Positions 1 to 9,288 of a DNA stretch of 35,582 nt are shown here, in pieces. Below the pieces are notes generated by a model. It saw nothing but the letters and a program-made list of their open reading frames with translations. It did not search any database and was not told the origin of the DNA. The position numbers were made by a program, and so were the translations under genes. The number at the start of each line of letters is the position of its first letter. Position 1 is the stretch's first letter. The stretch is taken from NCBI GenBank assembly GCA_947459075.1, contig CANHBJ010000008.1, positions 1-35,582 of the forward strand, written 5' to 3'. The DNA is from Bacteroidota bacterium (GTDB lineage: Bacteria; Bacteroidota; Bacteroidia; UKL13-3).

Positions 1-131
1 AACGAGAGAAGTAAACTTTTTACCTTGTCTTCTATATCAGAAATAGAAGGTACTCTGAGTCCGGTGGCAGTTGCCCATTTCCAATCTAGTAATTGATACA
101 CAGATTGAATCCTTGCAAACTCAACACCCAT
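1..131 (-). CDS. 5' end of a conserved-looking hypothetical protein, truncated by the window edge
   Basis: Minus-strand reading from ATG at 131..129 is open to the edge: MGVEFARIQSVYQLLDWKWATATGLRVPSISDIEDKVKSLLLS. An in-frame TGA lies 6 nt upstream of the ATG, so the start is constrained. Too short for the ORF track. Confidence 0.5.
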   Translation of the reverse strand, partial: MGVEFARIQSVYQLLDWKWATATGLRVPSISDIEDKVKSLLLS

Positions 132-163
132 AACTCATAACTCATAACTCATAACTCATAACT
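129..163. repeat. Heptanucleotide tandem repeat (CATAACT)x5
   Basis: Direct reading: five perfect copies of CATAACT, then degenerate CAACATTCATAATT, ending about 20 nt before the symporter ATG. Confidence 0.95.
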
Positions 164-184
164 CAACATTCATAATTAAATAAA

Positions 185-1891
185 ATGAGCTTAATTGATT
201 GGATTGTTTTAATTGTAACCTTGATTGCCGTAATCGCATACGGAGTATATAAAAGTACGCACGAAAAAAACTTAGACAGTTATTTTAAAGGCAACAACTC
301 GATGAGTTGGTTTTTAATTTTAATTTCAATTATGGGCACGCAGGCTAGCGCCATAACTTTTCTCTCGGCACCTGGACAAGCCTATACCGATGGAATGCGT
401 TTTGTGCAATATTACTTTGGCTTACCTTTAGCCATGGTGGTACTTTGTATAACTTTTGTACCTATTTATCACAAGCTTAAAGTATACACTGCTTACGAGT
501 ATTTAGAACAACGATTTGATTTAAGAACACGCACCCTTACATCTATTTTATTCCTTGTTTCTCGCGGACTATCAACCGGAATTAGCATTTACGCACCATC
601 TATAATTTTATCTTCATTAATGGGATGGAACATTTATGTAACCAACCTGGTAATGGGCGGTTTATTAATTATTTACACCATTACAGGAGGCGCAAAAGCA
701 GTGGCTTACACCCAAATGCAACAGTTGTTTATAGTATTTATCGGAATGTTTTTAGCTGGATACATGGTAGTGCATTTATTACCTGATGGCGTTGGTTTTA
801 AGGATGCGCTTCAAGTAGCAGGTAAAATGGGAAAGCTGAATATTATTGAAACTAAAATTGATGTAACAGACAGTTTGTGGTGGAAAGACAAATACAATAT
901 TTGGAGTGGTTTAATTGGTGGTTTCTTTTTGGCACTCTCCTACTTTGGCACAGATCAAAGTCAGGTGGGGCGCTATTTAACAGCTAAAGATATTAAAGAA
1001 AGCAGAATAGGTTTATTGATGAATGGCTTAGTAAAAGTACCCATGCAATTTTTAATTTTATTAATAGGTGCATTGGTATTTTCGTTTTACATGTTTTATG
1101 ATGCGCCAATATTTTTTAATCAGGCACAATTAAACAAGGCAAGTGCAAAAGCCGAATATGCTTTACCTATAGCTCAAAATCAGGCCAAACACGATTCTTT
1201 AAACGTTGTATCACAAAACCAAACCAAGCAATTGGTTGATGCTATTCATAAAAACAACAGCACACAAACAGCAATAGTTCAGCATGAGTTAACAGAAACT
1301 ATAAAGCAAAAACAAGAAACAAGAAGCCAAACATTAAAGCTAATTAAACAAGCCGATAAAACTGCAGATGTAAACGACACCAACTATATTTTTTTATACT
1401 TTGTTACCCAAAACCTGCCCAAAGGTTTAATTGGCTTGTTGATTGCAGTTATATTTTTAGCTGCTTGGGGAAGCATTGCTGCTGCTTTAAATTCGTTGGC
1501 CTCATCTACTGTAATTGATGTATACAAACGTTTGTGGTACCCCAACAAAAGCAATGAGCATTACTACCACGCATCGCGATGGATCACTTTGTTTTGGGGG
1601 GTATTTTGTATAGCTACCGCCATGTTTGCCTCACAATTGGGTAGTTTAATTGAAGCTGTAAATATTTTAGGTAGTTTATTTTACGGCACTATGCTGGGTA
1701 TATTTGTGGTGGCTTTTTATATGAAAAGAATTGGTTCAAGGGCCGTTTTTTATGCTGCTATCATTGCGGAATCAGGTGTGATTGCTATTTATGTTGCAGA
1801 TATTGTTTCCTTTCTATGGTTAAACGTAATTGGATGTTTATTGGTAATGTTATTTGCACAAATCATTACATGGTTTAATAAAGCTCAGTAA
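185..1891 (+). CDS. Sodium:solute symporter (SSS family)
   Basis: 568 aa, multi-TM; SSS-like motifs (GTQASAITFLSAPGQAYTDGMRFVQYYFGLPLAM, YLEQRFDLRTRTL, SYFGTDQSQVGRYLTAK, AAWGSIAAALNSLASSTVIDVYKR). Confidence 0.9.
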   Translation: MSLIDWIVLIVTLIAVIAYGVYKSTHEKNLDSYFKGNNSMSWFLILISIMGTQASAITFLSAPGQAYTDGMRFVQYYFGLPLAMVVLCITFVPIYHKLKVYTAYEYLEQRFDLRTRTLTSILFLVSRGLSTGISIYAPSIILSSLMGWNIYVTNLVMGGLLIIYTITGGAKAVAYTQMQQLFIVFIGMFLAGYMVVHLLPDGVGFKDALQVAGKMGKLNIIETKIDVTDSLWWKDKYNIWSGLIGGFFLALSYFGTDQSQVGRYLTAKDIKESRIGLLMNGLVKVPMQFLILLIGALVFSFYMFYDAPIFFNQAQLNKASAKAEYALPIAQNQAKHDSLNVVSQNQTKQLVDAIHKNNSTQTAIVQHELTETIKQKQETRSQTLKLIKQADKTADVNDTNYIFLYFVTQNLPKGLIGLLIAVIFLAAWGSIAAALNSLASSTVIDVYKRLWYPNKSNEHYYHASRWITLFWGVFCIATAMFASQLGSLIEAVNILGSLFYGTMLGIFVVAFYMKRIGSRAVFYAAIIAESGVIAIYVADIVSFLWLNVIGCLLVMLFAQIITWFNKAQ

Positions 1892-2000
1892 TTAAGTATC
1901 TTATCTATTTACTTTACCTTTTAAAATTGACAAATATTTTATCTAATTATCTAAGTAGATTTAATTAATTTAACGTTTTAATATGAATTAGTTGCTACAA

Positions 2001-2036
2001 AAAATGGGCTACCTCGTTACCGAAGCAGCCCATTTT
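2001..2036. terminator. Bidirectional intrinsic terminator between convergent genes
   Basis: AAAATGGGCT ... AGCCCATTTT inverted repeat flanked by A/T runs. Confidence 0.8.
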
Positions 2037-2055
2037 AATTAACATCAATGGATAA

Positions 2056-2910
2056 TTATTTCTTTTTGCCTGTACCAGCAGCTTTCCAATCTTCTAAAGC
2101 TTTTTCAACTTGCGTTTTATACCAAAAACTTTCTAAATTTTTATCGCCTAATTCTTTTGCTCTTAATGCGTATACATAAGCATCTTTAGTCATGCCTTTT
2201 GCTGCCAAAATTTGTGCTTTAACCCAATTGTTAAACCAATGGCTTTGTAGCGTTAAACTTAAGTTTACGTATTCTAATGCTTTGTTGTAATCTTTTTGAT
2301 CGAAATAGTAACGAGCAGCATTGTTGTATTGTGACCAAGTTGAACCTAGTGCTTTATCAATATTTTCTGCAGCTTGCTTACTTGTAGATAAAACTACTTT
2401 AAAGGTGATGCGTATTTTCTCCCACTCCATGTTAACAGCGGTAGACTCTTCTGTAAAATCACTGAAACTGTATTGCAAACGTTCACGACTTTCAATGGTT
2501 TTAGGTGTAACTACAAAACGAACTATATCGTTTTCTTGCTTGTATGAATCTTCAGAGGCATTTGCATCCTTATTGATAATTACCGTCCAAGTTGCGCTAC
2601 TTGGTATCATAAAAATACTGTAAGAACCTTTGCTAATTATTGCACCTTCAACTGTAACATCTTTACTAAAAGTAATTTTTGTAGCTGCGTTTGCACCTGC
2701 TCTCCATACTTTTTCAAAAGGCACTAATTCACCCCAAATATTACGACCTTTAACCGCAGGGCTGCTGTAATCAATAGTAATATCGGTTAAACCCACTTGT
2801 TGCATTACACTTGCTTTAGGGCTTGGTTGAGGCAATTGCAATTGAGCATTTGCCATAGATAACTGAAGCGCCATGGCTCCTGCTAATAATAGTTTTACTG
2901 TTTTATTCAT
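2056..2910 (-). CDS. DUF2911-type secreted protein with a C-terminal TPR-like region
   Basis: Signal peptide (MNKTVKLLLAGAMALQLSMANAQ); DUF2911-like motif (PSPKASVMQQVGLTDITIDYSSPAVKGRNIWGELVPFEKVWRAGANAATKITFSKDV). Confidence 0.8.
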   Translation of the reverse strand: MNKTVKLLLAGAMALQLSMANAQLQLPQPSPKASVMQQVGLTDITIDYSSPAVKGRNIWGELVPFEKVWRAGANAATKITFSKDVTVEGAIISKGSYSIFMIPSSATWTVIINKDANASEDSYKQENDIVRFVVTPKTIESRERLQYSFSDFTEESTAVNMEWEKIRITFKVVLSTSKQAAENIDKALGSTWSQYNNAARYYFDQKDYNKALEYVNLSLTLQSHWFNNWVKAQILAAKGMTKDAYVYALRAKELGDKNLESFWYKTQVEKALEDWKAAGTGKKK

Positions 2911-2959
2911 ATGTATTTAATTATTGTTTGATATATAACCTACTTAAGTATAAATGGTT

Positions 2960-3748
2960 TTACAAATTTGGTGTACGTCCGCCATCCACAGGCACATTAA
3001 TACCTGTAATGTAAGAGGCATATTCGCTTGATAAAAATGCGATAGCGTATGCAATTTCTTGTGGCGTTGCAAATCTACCCATAGGTATTTCGTCTGTCAT
3101 TTCTTTGCTCACCTCTTCTATGCTATGGTTTTGTTTTGATGCCTTACTTTCTATAATCTGTTTTAAACGATCGGTTGCGGTAGCCCCAGGCAATACATTA
3201 TTAACGGTAATGCCATGTGGGGCCAACTCAAAACTTAATGTTTTTGCCCAATTACCGACAGCTGCACGAATGGTATTTGATACCCCTAACCCTTTTAAAG
3301 GTGCTTTTACCGAAGTAGAAATAACATTGATAATACGACCATAACCACTGGCACGCATACCATCAACAACTGCTTGTGCCAATACTTGATTGCATAATAA
3401 ATGGTTGGTAAAAGCCGCAGTATATTCATGTAATTCTGCATCAATGGCCAAACCTGCAGGCGGGCCACCTGTGTTATTAACCAAAATGTGATATACTTTA
3501 GGTTGTTGTACTTTTTGCTGTATTTTTTCGCGTAAGTCTTCTGGCTTACTAAAATCAGCTGCAATATAATCGTGCACTTGCCCTTTAGCGGTATCTAAAT
3601 CACGTATAATACGACTAAGTATGCTTTCGTTTCTAGAAATCATAGTAACATTGGCACCCAATTGTGCCAATAACATGGCTGTTGCATTACCAATACCTTT
3701 TGTTGCGCCACACACAATGGCATTTTTTCCTGTTAAATCTATATTCAT
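2960..3748 (-). CDS. SDR family oxidoreductase
   Basis: Rossmann motif GATKGIGNATA, NNTGGP, C-terminal ITGINVPVDGGRTPNL. Confidence 0.9.
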   Translation of the reverse strand: MNIDLTGKNAIVCGATKGIGNATAMLLAQLGANVTMISRNESILSRIIRDLDTAKGQVHDYIAADFSKPEDLREKIQQKVQQPKVYHILVNNTGGPPAGLAIDAELHEYTAAFTNHLLCNQVLAQAVVDGMRASGYGRIINVISTSVKAPLKGLGVSNTIRAAVGNWAKTLSFELAPHGITVNNVLPGATATDRLKQIIESKASKQNHSIEEVSKEMTDEIPMGRFATPQEIAYAIAFLSSEYASYITGINVPVDGGRTPNL

Positions 3749-3756
3749 AAAATATC

Positions 3757-4149
3757 TTAATGAAGGCTGCTAAAAAGCCTTTCTAATTTCTCTTTCTTTA
3801 ATATTTTTTGTCCTGTTTGTCCACTTGCAACCAACCGATCACCAATTTTAGCTTCAAAATTACAAATAACATGATTGCCTTCTAACCTTTCAAATGTAGC
3901 GTTAAAATTAACGGTATTACCAATTAAAGCAGGACTATGATGATTAACATGAATAAATGTTCCAATCCCTTCTTCATCTGCTTCTTTCATATCAATAACA
4001 AATAACCTACAAACCCATTCAGCATCACGGCCTAAAGCAAATGTAGCATAAACAGGATGAACCTGACCAGAATCAAAGGTGGCGGTATCAACTTGTTCAA
4101 CTGTTTTTGAGTATGTTTTTATGTCTCCGTTGTTAAATAAATCTTTCAT
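3757..4149 (-). CDS. Hotdog-fold thioesterase, FlK-like
   Basis: ORF is 3757..4161; start placed at the second Met (MKDLFNNGDIKTYSKTVEQ). Hotdog-like pattern VYATFALGRDAEWVCRLFV...IGTFIHVNHHSPALIGNTVNFNATFERLEGN. Confidence 0.7.
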   Translation of the reverse strand: MKDLFNNGDIKTYSKTVEQVDTATFDSGQVHPVYATFALGRDAEWVCRLFVIDMKEADEEGIGTFIHVNHHSPALIGNTVNFNATFERLEGNHVICNFEAKIGDRLVASGQTGQKILKKEKLERLFSSLH

Positions 4150-4237
4150 ATCAAGGTACATTCAAAAACTAAAAAAATGCAAATCTAAAATTACTGCAAT
4201 GAACTTTGTTTAGCATTTCTAATTTAAAATTTCGTGC

Positions 4238-6064
4238 TTAAACAAAAGCCTGCATCTCACTTAGCTTGTGGTAAACTCCTTTTTGCGCAATTAAATCAGC
4301 ATGTTTACCAGTTTCTATAATTTCACCTTGTTGCATCACCACAATCATATCAGCATGTTGTATGGTACTTAGCCTATGGGCTATAACAATACTGGTTCTG
4401 TTTTTCATTAAGTTTTGAATGGCATCTTGCACCAAACGTTCACTTTCTGTATCTAAAGCAGAGGTTGCTTCATCTAAAATTAATATCGGTGGATTTTTAA
4501 GCACAGCACGAGCAATGCTTATACGTTGACGTTGCCCTCCACTTAATCTTCCCCCTCTGTCGCCAATACTGGTTTGGTAGCCATTTTCCATTTTAACAAT
4601 AAACTCGTGGGCATTGGCAATTTTTGCAGCCTCAATAACGGCTTCTTCACTTACATTATGCATACCAAACGCTATGTTGTTAAATACAGTATCATTAAAC
4701 AAAATACTTTCCTGTGTAACAATCCCCATCATGCCATTTAAACTTGCTAATTTCACATCGCGAATATCAACACCATCAATTAAAATAGATCCCTTGGTAA
4801 CATCATAAAATCTAGGTAATAAATCAGCCATGGTGGTTTTACCAGCACCACTCTGCCCTACTAGAGCTACCATTTTTCCTTTTGGTATAGTTAGATTGAT
4901 ATTTTTTAACACCTCACGTTCGGCATATTTAAAACTAACATTTTGATAAATAATACCACCTTTTAATTCTCCTAAACCAATAGCATCGGCTTTTTCGGTA
5001 ATGGTAACTTCTGTTTCTAAAATAGTAAAAATACGTTCGCCACTAGCAATACCTCGCTGTATATTAGTAATTGCCGATGATATATTTTTTGCAGGCACCA
5101 AAACTTGAGAGAACAATACAATGTATGTAATAAACTCACTTGCGTTTAATTCGCTTTGGTTATCAAGCACCAATTGCCCACCATAAAGCAATACCCCCAC
5201 AACCACACTTACTCCTAAAAACTCAGAAACGGGTGAAGCAAGCTCACGTTTATTCCACATAGATTTTAGTACATTGCGATAAGCAACATTTTGCACATCA
5301 AATTTTTGTTGCACGTATGGCTGTGCATTAAAAGCTTTGATGATGCGCACACCACTGATGGTCTCTTCTATAATACTTAAAATATTTCCTAATAATTCTT
5401 GTCCAGTTTTGGCCTGTTTGCGCAATTTGCGCGATATGGTTGTAATAATTAATCCCGAAACGGGTAATACAATAAGTGTAAACAAGGTGAGTTTTACACT
5501 CATGGTAAACAATAAAATTATGTAACCAATAATCATTAATGGCTCTCTAAAAATTACCTGAACGGAACTTACCACAGAGTTTTCAATTTCATTTACATCA
5601 TTACTCAAGCTACTCATTAAATCGCCCTTTCGTTGATCTTGAAAATAGCCAACATGCAATTGTGTTATTTTACGAAATAATCCCTCTCTAATGTTTTTAA
5701 CCACATAAGTACGCATGTTAGTTAACACGCGTTGCGACCAATATTTAAAAACGTTTGATAAAAATACAGAAACCACAATTACACCACAAACAAACTTTAA
5801 TGCACCACTTTGTCCATATAGCTTAAATATTTGATTGAAATAGTAGTTAAATATAGATTTTGCGTAATCAACATTTAATATAAACTCAGGTTTAACAATC
5901 TCTTCGGTAGCTTCAACCTTTTCAAAAATTACATTTAGCAAAGGTATGAGTAAGGTAAAGTTTAATAAGCCAAATATTACGGCAAGTATGGCCAATACAG
6001 CATATTTGGGCACAAAGCGGCTGTATGGTTTAGCAAAAGCAAGTATTTTAAAATATATTTTCAT
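4238..6064 (-). CDS. ABC exporter, fused TMD-NBD (MsbA-like)
   Basis: N-terminal TM domain; Walker A GQSGAGKTT, signature LSGGQRQRISIARA, Walker B ILILDEATSALD. Confidence 0.9.
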   Translation of the reverse strand: MKIYFKILAFAKPYSRFVPKYAVLAILAVIFGLLNFTLLIPLLNVIFEKVEATEEIVKPEFILNVDYAKSIFNYYFNQIFKLYGQSGALKFVCGVIVVSVFLSNVFKYWSQRVLTNMRTYVVKNIREGLFRKITQLHVGYFQDQRKGDLMSSLSNDVNEIENSVVSSVQVIFREPLMIIGYIILLFTMSVKLTLFTLIVLPVSGLIITTISRKLRKQAKTGQELLGNILSIIEETISGVRIIKAFNAQPYVQQKFDVQNVAYRNVLKSMWNKRELASPVSEFLGVSVVVGVLLYGGQLVLDNQSELNASEFITYIVLFSQVLVPAKNISSAITNIQRGIASGERIFTILETEVTITEKADAIGLGELKGGIIYQNVSFKYAEREVLKNINLTIPKGKMVALVGQSGAGKTTMADLLPRFYDVTKGSILIDGVDIRDVKLASLNGMMGIVTQESILFNDTVFNNIAFGMHNVSEEAVIEAAKIANAHEFIVKMENGYQTSIGDRGGRLSGGQRQRISIARAVLKNPPILILDEATSALDTESERLVQDAIQNLMKNRTSIVIAHRLSTIQHADMIVVMQQGEIIETGKHADLIAQKGVYHKLSEMQAFV

Positions 6065-6289
6065 TGCAATAAGGCCTGCAATTTAACTTTTTTAGCGAAT
6101 AATTAAGCCCCAAATGGCTATGTAAAAGGTTTATAAACCCTAATTTATAAAACATAGTGCATAAATGTTTAAAGAGCATGTTACGTGCTTAGGTAATATA
6201 AATAAAACACCTAATTCTTGGTTTGAAAGTTATTTAACAATATAATATAATAGCATATTACAAGTTATTTGCCAATAAAGTATCTTAAG

Positions 6290-6303
6290 TACTTAATTAA
6301 GTA
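6290..6303. promoter_or_regulatory. Perfect 14-bp palindrome upstream of uvrA
   Basis: TACTTAATTAAGTA read directly; function unknown. Confidence 0.35.
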
Positions 6304-6306
6304 TAA

Positions 6307-6381
6307 ATGCACAAAACAAAAGCAACCATTCAAACCTTATTAATTTGTACTATTGCATTAGCTGTAAAGCAACATTATTAA
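6307..6381 (+). CDS. Candidate 24-aa hydrophobic small ORF / leader peptide
   Basis: MHKTKATIQTLLICTIALAVKQHY*; ends 9 nt before the uvrA ATG. Confidence 0.3.
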   Translation: MHKTKATIQTLLICTIALAVKQHY

Positions 6382-6390
6382 AGCAGGCAA

Positions 6391-9225
6391 ATGAAATTTA
6401 AGAGCGGAAATAAAACCAAAAACATTGAGATAAAAGGTGCGCGTGTGCACAACCTTAAAAATATTGATGTTGAAATAAAAAGAAATAAACTTACTGTTGT
6501 TACAGGAGTTAGTGGAAGTGGTAAATCTAGTTTGGTATTTGATACCTTATATGCCGAAGGTCAGCGCAGGTATGTTGAAAGTTTATCAGCCTATGCCAGA
6601 CAATTTTTGGGTAAAATGAATAAACCCGATGTTGATTATATTCATGGAATATCCCCTGCTATTGCTATTGAACAAAAAGTAAATACGCGCAACCCAAGAA
6701 GTACCGTAGCTACTACAACAGAAATTTACGATTACTTGAAGTTACTTTTTGCGCGTGTTGGTGTAACCATTTCACCAATAAGCAATAATCCAGTTATTAG
6801 GCATACAGTTGAATTGGTGGTGAATGAAATTGAATCGCTACCAGAAAATACCCGTGTGTTGTTATTGGTTGAGATTAAAGATTCAGGAACAGACTTAAAA
6901 AAGAAATTAGAAATTTACCTTCAAAATGGCTTCAGTCGTTTGTTGGTTGATAAAGAAACTATTTCTATAGAAGACTATATAACACAATTAAAACCCAAAG
7001 AAAAAAGCAACCTCAAAGTTTATCTATTAATAGATAGGTTTAGTGCAATTAAAGATGATGAAGAGAACCGTAACCGAATTGCCGATAGTCTACAAACTGC
7101 ATTTTACGAAGGTATTGGAGAATGTGAGATTGAAATTTGGTATGAGGACGGAAGCAAAACTTTAAGAAAATACAACAACCGTTTTGAGCTAGATGGTGTA
7201 ACGTTTGAAGAACCTAGTGTAAACTTTTTTAGCTTTAATAACCCATACGGAGCATGTAAAACTTGTGAAGGATTTGGAAGTGTAATTGGCATTGATGAAG
7301 ATTTAGTTGTACCCGATAAAAGTTTAAGTATTTATGCTGATGCGATTGCACCTTGGAAAGGCGAAAAAATGAGTGAATGGAAAACTCGTTTTGTAAAATT
7401 GAGCAGTAAAACAAAATTCCCGATTCATAAACCTTACCACGAATTAAACGAAGAACAACGTGGTTTTTTATGGCATGGTGGAAATGGCTGGGAAGGAGTT
7501 GATGCCTTTTTTAAAGAGTTAGAAAAGCAAACTTATAAAATTCAGTACCGAGTTATGTTGGCCCGTTACAGAGGTAAAACTGGCTGCCCAGATTGTAAAG
7601 GAACACGATTACGCAAAGATGCAGGATATGTTAAATTAATAGATAGAACGGTTAGCGACACCAAATTACAAAAGTGTTTAAGCGAAGTAATTTTGATGAG
7701 TATTGACCAAGCAACAAATTATTTTAACCAATTAAAATTAAGCGACCAACACCAAAAAATCGCGGATAGAATGTTAAGTGAAATCAAATCTCGACTATCG
7801 TTTTTACAACACGTTGGTCTAGGTTATTTATCTCTTAATCGCTTATCTAACAGCTTAAGCGGTGGCGAAAGTCAGCGTATCAATTTAGCTACCTCTTTAG
7901 GTAGCAGCTTGGTTGGTTCGTTATATATTTTAGATGAGCCAAGTATTGGATTACATAGCCGTGATACCGAAAAACTTATAGGAGTGTTAACCAAATTACG
8001 TGATATTGGAAATACTGTTGTTGTAGTTGAACACGACCAAGATATTATGGAAATAGCGGATGATGTGATAGACATAGGACCATTAGCAGGTATTCATGGT
8101 GGACATAAAGTAGCACAGGGTGCGGTTGATGAAATCAAGAAAGACTTAAATAGTTTAACTGGCAAATATTTAAGCAATGTAGAATCAGTTCCATTACCTA
8201 ATAAACGGAGAAAATGGGACGATTTTGTAGAAGTAAAAGGTGCACGTCAAAACAACTTACGAGGAATAGATGTAAAGTTTCCGTTGCACGTTTTTAGTGT
8301 GGTTACAGGAGTTAGTGGCAGTGGTAAAACTACCTTGGTAAAAAATATTTTATTTCCAGCTCTTCAAAAACAATTGGGCAACTATACAGGTGAAAAAACA
8401 GGTGCTTTTGATAGGCTTGAAGGAAACCTAAGATCTGTTAAACACATAGAATTGGTTGATCAAAACCCCATCGGAAAATCATCAAGATCAAACCCCATTA
8501 CTTATATTAAAGCATATGATGCCATTAGAGATTTATATGCCAATTTAGCCATTAGCAAAAGCAGAGGATACAAACCCCAACATTTTAGTTTTAACGTTGA
8601 TGGTGGCCGATGCGAAACTTGCCAAGGCGAAGGTGAGGTTACCATTGAGATGCAGTTTATGGCCGACATTCATTTGCCATGTGAAGAATGTAACGGTGCC
8701 CGATTTAAAGAAGAGATTTTAGATTGTAAACACCATGGTAAGCACATTAGCGATGTGTTAAACATGAGCATTGATGAAGCCTTGGAGTTTTTTAAAGAAG
8801 ACACCTCTATATATAACAAAATAAAACCACTGCAAGATGTGGGTTTAGGATACGTGCATTTAGGCCAAAGCAGCAATACGCTTAGTGGTGGAGAAGCGCA
8901 ACGTGTAAAATTGGCTAGCTTTTTAGGCAAAGGTAAATCACAGGAACATGTTTTATTTATTTTTGATGAGCCAACAACTGGTTTACATTTTAACGACATT
9001 AAGAAGTTGATGGATTCGTTTAATGCACTTGTAAACCACGGACATACCATTATTGTTATTGAACACAACATGGATATTATAAAATGTGCTGATTGGGTAA
9101 TTGACCTTGGTCCTGAGGCAGGAATTGATGGCGGAAACCTCGTATTTGAAGGCATTCCGGAGGATTTAGTGAAAGAAAAAAGAAGTTATACAGGTGCTTA
9201 TTTAAAAGAGAAACTTAAATTATAA
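6391..9225 (+). CDS. uvrA: Excinuclease ABC subunit A
   Basis: 944 aa; two ATPase modules (GVSGSGKSSLVFDTLYAEGQRRYVESLSAYARQFL; GVSGSGKTTLVKNILFPAL), LSGGESQRI and LSGGEAQRVKLA, C-terminal zinc finger CETCQGEG...CEECNG. Confidence 0.95.
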   Translation: MKFKSGNKTKNIEIKGARVHNLKNIDVEIKRNKLTVVTGVSGSGKSSLVFDTLYAEGQRRYVESLSAYARQFLGKMNKPDVDYIHGISPAIAIEQKVNTRNPRSTVATTTEIYDYLKLLFARVGVTISPISNNPVIRHTVELVVNEIESLPENTRVLLLVEIKDSGTDLKKKLEIYLQNGFSRLLVDKETISIEDYITQLKPKEKSNLKVYLLIDRFSAIKDDEENRNRIADSLQTAFYEGIGECEIEIWYEDGSKTLRKYNNRFELDGVTFEEPSVNFFSFNNPYGACKTCEGFGSVIGIDEDLVVPDKSLSIYADAIAPWKGEKMSEWKTRFVKLSSKTKFPIHKPYHELNEEQRGFLWHGGNGWEGVDAFFKELEKQTYKIQYRVMLARYRGKTGCPDCKGTRLRKDAGYVKLIDRTVSDTKLQKCLSEVILMSIDQATNYFNQLKLSDQHQKIADRMLSEIKSRLSFLQHVGLGYLSLNRLSNSLSGGESQRINLATSLGSSLVGSLYILDEPSIGLHSRDTEKLIGVLTKLRDIGNTVVVVEHDQDIMEIADDVIDIGPLAGIHGGHKVAQGAVDEIKKDLNSLTGKYLSNVESVPLPNKRRKWDDFVEVKGARQNNLRGIDVKFPLHVFSVVTGVSGSGKTTLVKNILFPALQKQLGNYTGEKTGAFDRLEGNLRSVKHIELVDQNPIGKSSRSNPITYIKAYDAIRDLYANLAISKSRGYKPQHFSFNVDGGRCETCQGEGEVTIEMQFMADIHLPCEECNGARFKEEILDCKHHGKHISDVLNMSIDEALEFFKEDTSIYNKIKPLQDVGLGYVHLGQSSNTLSGGEAQRVKLASFLGKGKSQEHVLFIFDEPTTGLHFNDIKKLMDSFNALVNHGHTIIVIEHNMDIIKCADWVIDLGPEAGIDGGNLVFEGIPEDLVKEKRSYTGAYLKEKLKL

Positions 9226-9235
9226 TACCAACAAA

Positions 9236-9269
9236 AAACGGCTGTTATAAATTAATATAACAGCCGTTT
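9236..9269. terminator. Bidirectional intrinsic terminator
   Basis: AAACGGCTGTTATA/TATAACAGCCGTTT inverted repeat between convergent CDSs. Confidence 0.85.
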
Positions 9270-9288
9270 AATAATTATTTTTTTGCGC

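Noticed and set aside
3307-3564. Minus-strand 85-aa ORF inside the SDR gene
   Set aside because: Alternative frame of the same strand within a well-supported SDR; no plausible product.
8670-9155. 161-aa minus-strand ORF antisense to uvrA
   Set aside because: Lies wholly inside a strongly supported uvrA reading frame; Ser/Pro/Cys-rich composition typical of an antisense shadow ORF.
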